A stretch of 17,972 nucleotides of DNA from Synergistetes bacterium JGI 0000079-D21 (lineage in GTDB: Bacteria > Synergistota > Synergistia > Synergistales > 79-D21). Under the pieces are notes generated by a model. The model was not told the origin of the DNA. It worked only from the letters and a program-made list of their open reading frames with translations, and did no database searches. Position numbers and translations under genes: made by a program. The stretch lies in contig AQRZ01000051.1 of the NCBI GenBank assembly GCA_000402835.1, positions 8,139 to 26,110 of the forward strand, written 5' to 3'. Below, one piece after another: positions 14,484-17,972 of this stretch (its first letter is position 1; every line of letters starts with the position of its first letter).

Positions 14484-16016
14484 CTATTCCGCCTTCAGGG
14501 ACGAAGCGATTTCGGACAGGGCTTCAAGCAGGAGTTGCTTGATGTCGTCCTTCGATACGACCTGCATCGGTTTGACCGGTTCTGGCGGTTCGATGAAAAA
14601 GGATGCCCCGTCAGAAAGGTTCGTCATTCTGGCCAAAAAAAGGCTCCCTTTTCCGATCACCAGGGCACGCCGGATCGTTCCCGACTTGATCCACTCGCAG
14701 GAGTGGCCGACAAAGGGGACTCCCGAGGGAATGTGCCCCTGGGTGTGGACGAACCCCGGAATTCCCTTCTGCTTTACAAATTCCGGGATCTGGCTTTTTT
14801 CAAGCTGCCCCTTCATCACCGCAAGCGCACCGATCATCTTGAAATTGGCGTTCGGCACATCCCCGGCACCCGCCGGCAGGGTAATCTCGGGATTCTGCAG
14901 TTCCGCCGCGTACTTGTCCACGTCGTTGAAACTCAATCCGAGCTTTTGCAATGGTTCCCAGACAAGGGCACTCGTGATCGCCTGGGGAGACGCACCGGCA
15001 CCGACGGTGTGTTTGCCGAGGGCGTCAAGGCGGATAACCGGGGAAACCCCATCTTCTTCTCCGAGAAGGATCGCAAAATTCCCAAGGCAATCCTCCAATG
15101 CAGGAAGACCTTTCTTGACGTGGTCTCGGCTGTTCATGAACAGTTTCGGAACCGCCCCGCCGGCAAGGACGACGCAGTTCTTCCTCGCTTTGGCGGCGAC
15201 CTGGCTTGCAGCCGCGATGACGGCGTTGACCGGGCCGGCACAGAATCCCCGGACATCGCATCCGCTGGCATTCACGCAACCCGCGATTTCCGCGACCGCT
15301 TTGGCGAAGTTGCCCCCTCCCCGCTGGTTCATGTCGCCGGCTGCTTCTTCGGAACACTCGATTACGAAATCGACTTCCTCCGGCTTCATTCCCGTATTCC
15401 GGAAAAGGTGAAGGAGGGCAAGGACCCCACCTGCCTTGCAGGCTACGTTCTCGAGCAGAACGTAGGCTTCAAGGCACTCGTCGATCTCGTGTCCCTTTCT
15501 TGAACACCCCACGACCTTGCCCTCAAAATACAGAGGCAAAGCCTCTTTCTCCGTCACTTCACTCTCGATTTCCGAAAGAGGGTGTCCCTTTTCCAGGCGC
15601 CCGAGAAGAGATTCGGGGATAACCGGGTTGTTTCGCAATTTTTCCGCCACCACGGCCGAGAATTTTTCCTCGAGCCAGATGATATCGAACACGTCGCTGA
15701 TGTCCATCAGACCAAGGAACTCGTCTTCCGGCATAATTTCCCCGAAACGCCCGTACCGGGTCGGCTGGGCTGCGGGATTCTCAATCCAGGGTTGCGGATG
15801 CCGTTCCAGCTCGTCCAGGTCCATCGCCCCGATGTAGGCAAGGTTCGGGGCATAGGCGGCTGCCTTGTCGTACGACTGCAAATGGCCAAGAAGTTCCTGG
15901 AGAAATTCTGAATTTCCCTTCGTTTTCCTCTCCACGTAGGGTGTGTTCCCATAGTGGAAGCTCATTTCCGGAACGTGGTTGAGACAGTAGGATGTGCCTT
16001 TGACCGCAACTTTCAT
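14484..16016 (-). CDS. grdC: Glycine reductase complex component C, subunit beta (GrdC)
   Basis: GrdC is a thiolase-fold protein related to beta-ketoacyl-ACP synthase III. It pairs with GrdD in protein C to form acetyl phosphate from the carboxymethyl group on selenoprotein A. From the ATG at 16016 it has 510 residues, typical of the family. The N-terminus (MKVAVKGTSYCLNHVPEM) and the APNLAYIGAMDLDEL segment match known GrdC proteins in style. A condensing-enzyme-like cysteine is visible at Cys259 in GFCAGPVNA, and GKGSLFLARMT lies near the C-terminus. AAGGAGG lies 11 nt before this ATG; an in-frame TTG at 16037 would absorb that site and is rejected. An intrinsic terminator ends one base before the ribosome binding site, so expression may be attenuated relative to grdA and grdB. 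It is followed 11 bp later by grdD. Confidence 0.95.
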   Translation of the reverse strand: MKVAVKGTSYCLNHVPEMSFHYGNTPYVERKTKGNSEFLQELLGHLQSYDKAAAYAPNLAYIGAMDLDELERHPQPWIENPAAQPTRYGRFGEIMPEDEFLGLMDISDVFDIIWLEEKFSAVVAEKLRNNPVIPESLLGRLEKGHPLSEIESEVTEKEALPLYFEGKVVGCSRKGHEIDECLEAYVLLENVACKAGGVLALLHLFRNTGMKPEEVDFVIECSEEAAGDMNQRGGGNFAKAVAEIAGCVNASGCDVRGFCAGPVNAVIAAASQVAAKARKNCVVLAGGAVPKLFMNSRDHVKKGLPALEDCLGNFAILLGEEDGVSPVIRLDALGKHTVGAGASPQAITSALVWEPLQKLGLSFNDVDKYAAELQNPEITLPAGAGDVPNANFKMIGALAVMKGQLEKSQIPEFVKQKGIPGFVHTQGHIPSGVPFVGHSCEWIKSGTIRRALVIGKGSLFLARMTNLSDGASFFIEPPEPVKPMQVVSKDDIKQLLLEALSEIASSLKAE

Positions 16017-16035
16017 GAATGCAGAGTCCTCCTTC

Positions 16036-16069
16036 AAAAAAGGCCCAGCGGAACGGTTCCGCTGGGCCT
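16036..16069 (-). terminator. Canonical intrinsic terminator between grdB and grdC (attenuator)
   Basis: A perfect inverted repeat with 14-base arms (AGGCCCAGCGGAAC 16041-16054, GTTCCGCTGGGCCT 16056-16069) is followed on the minus strand by TTTTTT (16041-16036). It begins 11 bases after the grdB stop codon, and the grdC ribosome binding site AAGGAGG starts one base after the T-tract. The form is a textbook rho-independent terminator inside the operon, with no obvious promoter between it and grdC. Confidence 0.9.
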
Positions 16070-16080
16070 CCGAATCACCT

Positions 16081-17388
16081 TCAATCGGTAAATACCGTCT
16101 GTTCGTGGACCTCGGTGCCCAGGGCCTTCAAAGCTTTTAGGACGAGGTTCCGGCGGATCTGCAGCTCTTCCTCGTGCGTACGCGTTGGATCACCCAGCGG
16201 GTGAGGGATCGCAACGGCCGGCACGATCCTGTTGGCCCCGACCGTCTGGGAAATCGGCACGATCGTGCAGACGTGAACGACAGGAATCCCTCCTCTTTCG
16301 ATTTCCTTCACGAGCGTTGCACCGCAACGCGTGCAGGTTCCTCAGGTGGAGGTGACGATGACCGCGTCAACGCCGTCCTTCTTCAGTTTTCCGACGATCT
16401 CTTCGCCGAACCGTTTCGTGTTTCCGACGGAGGTCCCATTTCCGACCGTCGAGTAGTACTTTTCGTGAAGCTTCCTGAAAACGCCCTCTTTTTCAAGCTC
16501 GCGCATGACGTCGACAGGAAGGACCCGGTTCGGGTCCTTATTCGCGTACGTCGGGTCATATCCTCCATGGGCGGTTTCATAGTGGTCTGCATCGGCGGTC
16601 ATCACGCCGACAAGGGAATATTCCCCGTAATGCGTTGCACTGGAGGCCTCGATATGGTCCGGGTTCCCCTTTGGAACGATTCCACCGGACGTCACGAGGG
16701 CAACGACCGCGTTTTTCATGTCGCGCACGGGCGGGTTCGGAGCCACACGGTCAAAGACGGGCATCGGGTATTCGGTCTTGAACGGTTCTCCGCGGAGCTT
16801 CTTCGCGAGCATCTCTGCGGCACGTTCCCCTCCGACCTTGTCCAGAAAAACGTTCTTCCTGAGCCCGCGCTCGATGTATCCTTCCTCTTCCGGGGTACCG
16901 ATCTTCTCGCCGTCCAGCAACTTCAGGACGAGTGAAGCCATCCCCTGTACCGCTGCTCCCATTCCTCGCGCGCTGTCGGACGTCCGGACGATATAGGCGC
17001 TCTTCCGGTAAAGCTCCACTCCCGGGTTTTCCGGGTACATCCCGCCGACGACGGGGATCTGGAGCTCCTTTGCAACCAGGTCCAGGACCGCTCCGCTGGC
17101 GGTTCCGTACCGTCCCGCGTTGAAAGCGGGCCCTGCGACCACGGCATCAGGAGAGAATTTCCTGATCATTTCCAGGATCTCGGCGGAGGCCTTGGCCATG
17201 TTTTCCGCGAAGTAACTGTCCCCGCAGATGACCGTTCCGACGATCTCCGCACGCCCCTTCAGGGCTGCGTTGAGCGCCTGCCCCGGACCCACGACACCGT
17301 CCCTTGCTTCCGGTTTGTAGTCCGCCTTTTCCTCGCCGCCGATCCCGGCAAAAAACTGGTTGATGTAATGCACGATTCGGTAGGACAA
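16081..17388 (-). CDS. grdB: Glycine reductase selenoprotein B (GrdB), UGA read as Sec349
   Basis: GrdB is the selenocysteine-containing subunit of the substrate-specific protein B, which binds glycine as a Schiff base (on the partner GrdE product) and passes the carboxymethyl group to selenoprotein A. The frame has an in-frame TGA at 16342-16344. Reading it as Sec gives 435 residues, the normal length, and the family motif STUGTCTRCGATL (U349, C352, C355). After the UGA, homology continues as IPVVHVCTIVPISQTVGANR, which rules out a real stop. The N-terminus (IVHYINQFFAGIGGEEKAD) is characteristic. The start is TTG at 17388, with GGGAGGGG about 6 nt upstream. It begins 27 bp after grdA, and a terminator follows it. 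A SECIS hairpin sits 11 nt after the UGA. ORF callers report only 348 residues plus a spurious 76-residue fragment. Confidence 0.96.
16314..16330 (-). promoter_or_regulatory. Bacterial SECIS element of grdB
   Basis: On the mRNA the sequence GCGUUGC-GGU-GCAACGC forms a perfect 7-bp stem with a 3-base GGU loop, 17 nt in all. It starts exactly 11 nt after the UGA codon. This matches the known minimal bSECIS geometry of E. coli fdhF, a 17-nt hairpin 11 nt from the UGA with G and U in the loop. It would recruit SelB with Sec-tRNA. Confidence 0.85.
16342..16344 (-). other. Recoded UGA: selenocysteine 349 of GrdB
   Basis: An in-frame TGA within the conserved UxxCxxC motif of GrdB. The reading frame and family homology continue for 86 more residues. 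Confidence 0.95.
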
Positions 17389-17415
17389 CCTTTTCCCCTC
17401 CCTTCTCCGGACGGT

Positions 17416-17892
17416 CTAGAGCGCATACTTGCTGTACTGTTCCCGCATCCCTGCAACTGCTTTCCCCAGAGCCTCGGTATCCAGGACCATTTCCATCATG
17501 CCGATCTGTTCTTCCCAGAGAGCCGGATCGGCCTCTTGCCGGATCGTGTCTTCGAAAACATGGTAAACAGCGAGTCCCAACGGGACTCCAGCCAGGGGAC
17601 CTGCGTAGGTCGGATCGCCGTTCGTGACCGTCTCAGCGTAGATCTCAGCCCCTTCTGCATCAGAGGAACCGAGGATCACGACGACATTCTCCGCTCCAAA
17701 CTTTTCAGCAGCGTCCTTGACACGCTGCTGGTTCTGCAGGTCCATGGCACCGGCGGCGGTTCAGACGAAGCATTCCGTCACCGAAAAAACGATATCGGCC
17801 CCCGAATTTTTCAGGCAGGCTTCCATCGCCGGTCCAGGAACCCCGTCCCGTTCGCCAAGCAGGACGACTTTCTTTCCAGCCAGCTTTCCCAT
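17416..17892 (-). CDS. grdA: Glycine reductase selenoprotein A (GrdA), UGA read as Sec44
   Basis: GrdA is the small acidic selenoprotein that carries the carboxymethyl group as a selenoether between protein B and protein C, and is reduced again by the thioredoxin system. An in-frame TGA at 17761-17763 is read as Sec44 in the family signature [12 protein letters not shown], where Cys41 and Sec44 form the CxxU redox centre. The full length with Sec is 158 residues, normal for the family. Sequence before the UGA ([20 protein letters not shown]) and after it ([20 protein letters not shown]) both match GrdA. The ATG at 17892 is preceded by GAGGAGGTGA at good spacing, a strong ribosome binding site fitting a highly expressed protein. 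It lies 34 bp after the grdE stop and 27 bp before grdB. ORF callers starting at an ATG after the UGA report only 109 residues. Confidence 0.96.
17706..17740 (-). promoter_or_regulatory. Candidate SECIS region of grdA
   Basis: Two mutually exclusive hairpins lie downstream of the grdA UGA. One is a perfect 9-bp stem (CAGCAGCGT/ACGCTGCTG, 17706-17714 with 17722-17730) with a 7-base loop, starting 30 nt after the UGA. The other is a 4-bp stem (CTGC/GCAG) starting 21 nt after it. The strong one is farther away than the usual bSECIS window, so I cannot say which is used. Confidence 0.35.
17761..17763 (-). other. Recoded UGA: selenocysteine 44 of GrdA
   Basis: An in-frame TGA in [12 protein letters not shown], exactly the position of Sec in known GrdA proteins. 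Confidence 0.95.
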
Positions 17893-17926
17893 GGATTTCA
17901 CCTCCTCTTTTTTTTGATCAGCCTAG

Positions 17927-17972
17927 CTAGATCGTGATTGCGCTGATTCGCGTAAAGCCGAGTTCGCTCGTA
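17927..17972 (-). CDS. grdE: C-terminal end of GrdE, glycine reductase component B alpha/beta proprotein (partial)
   Basis: Only the last 14 codons and a TAG stop are inside the window, reading TSELGFTRISAITI. This resembles from memory the conserved C-terminal end of GrdE proteins (TNELGF-type motif). GrdE is the proprotein that self-cleaves to give the pyruvoyl-containing subunits of protein B, which bind glycine. The gene is expected at this place, since grdE commonly sits directly before grdA. The other two frames have less convincing peptides. With so few residues the call rests largely on gene order. Confidence 0.65.
   Translation of the reverse strand, partial: TSELGFTRISAITI

Noticed and set aside
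14158..15411. Long plus-strand ORF (417 residues) opposite grdD and grdC
   Set aside because: It overlaps two certain genes on the other strand and has no recognisable protein features; it is a GC-rich antisense shadow. The same applies to the long plus-strand ORFs at 3024-4088, 10674-11702 and 14535-15503.
16081..16311. Separate 76-residue ORF downstream of a 348-residue GrdB
   Set aside because: It is the C-terminal part of GrdB after a recoded UGA; the conserved UxxCxxC motif spans the break and a SECIS hairpin follows the UGA.
17416..17745. Separate 109-residue ORF at the grdA position, or a grdA pseudogene
   Set aside because: The frame continues upstream through TGA to a strong ribosome binding site and gives full-length GrdA with Sec44.
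1..17972. CRISPR array, insertion sequence, tRNA or rRNA
   Set aside because: No regularly spaced repeats, transposase motifs, terminal inverted repeats around a gene, cloverleaf or rRNA core sequences were seen.

Overview
The window most likely comes from an anaerobic, amino-acid-fermenting bacterium, and the gene content points to Synergistota (inference; no rRNA is present). The evidence is a selenium-dependent glycine reductase operon, a Na+/alanine-glycine symporter, a bacterial CDC48/VAT-type AAA+ protein, rubredoxin and a GC-rich sequence with frequent TTG starts. Almost everything is on the minus strand, so the biological order runs from right to left.

Region 1 (17972 to 13315): a grdE-grdA-grdB-grdC-grdD glycine reductase operon. 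Only the last residues of grdE are inside. grdA and grdB each carry an in-frame UGA read as selenocysteine (Sec44 and Sec349), so ordinary ORF calling splits or truncates both. A bSECIS hairpin with textbook geometry follows the grdB UGA. A canonical intrinsic terminator lies between grdB and grdC, directly before the grdC ribosome binding site, suggesting that grdC and grdD are expressed at a lower or conditional level. Together the products reduce glycine to acetyl phosphate and ammonia, which yields ATP through acetate kinase.

Region 2 (13314 to 9261): a Na+/alanine-glycine symporter with its own candidate promoter and leader, alanine racemase, and a class I aminotransferase. With region 1 this looks like a glycine/alanine (Stickland-type) uptake and catabolism island (inference).

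Region 3 (9166 to 5052): a two-AAA-domain CDC48/VAT-like ATPase whose second domain has lost key catalytic residues, followed 2 nt later by a full-length transketolase with an atypical substrate-site motif.

Region 4 (4908 to 2009): queH, an AIR-synthase-fold protein and an M24 Xaa-Pro-type aminopeptidase form a tightly overlapping unit. Rubredoxin follows with its own promoter.

Region 5 (1988 to 1): a bidirectional hairpin separates rubredoxin from a convergent gene for a small secreted protein of unknown function. That gene diverges from miaB, which runs off the left edge. The 152 bp between miaB and the secreted-protein gene hold both 5' regions; I see only a weak -10-like TATGAT for miaB there. 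No intergenic stretch exceeds 300 bases, and I found no tRNA, rRNA, CRISPR array, insertion sequence or attachment site.
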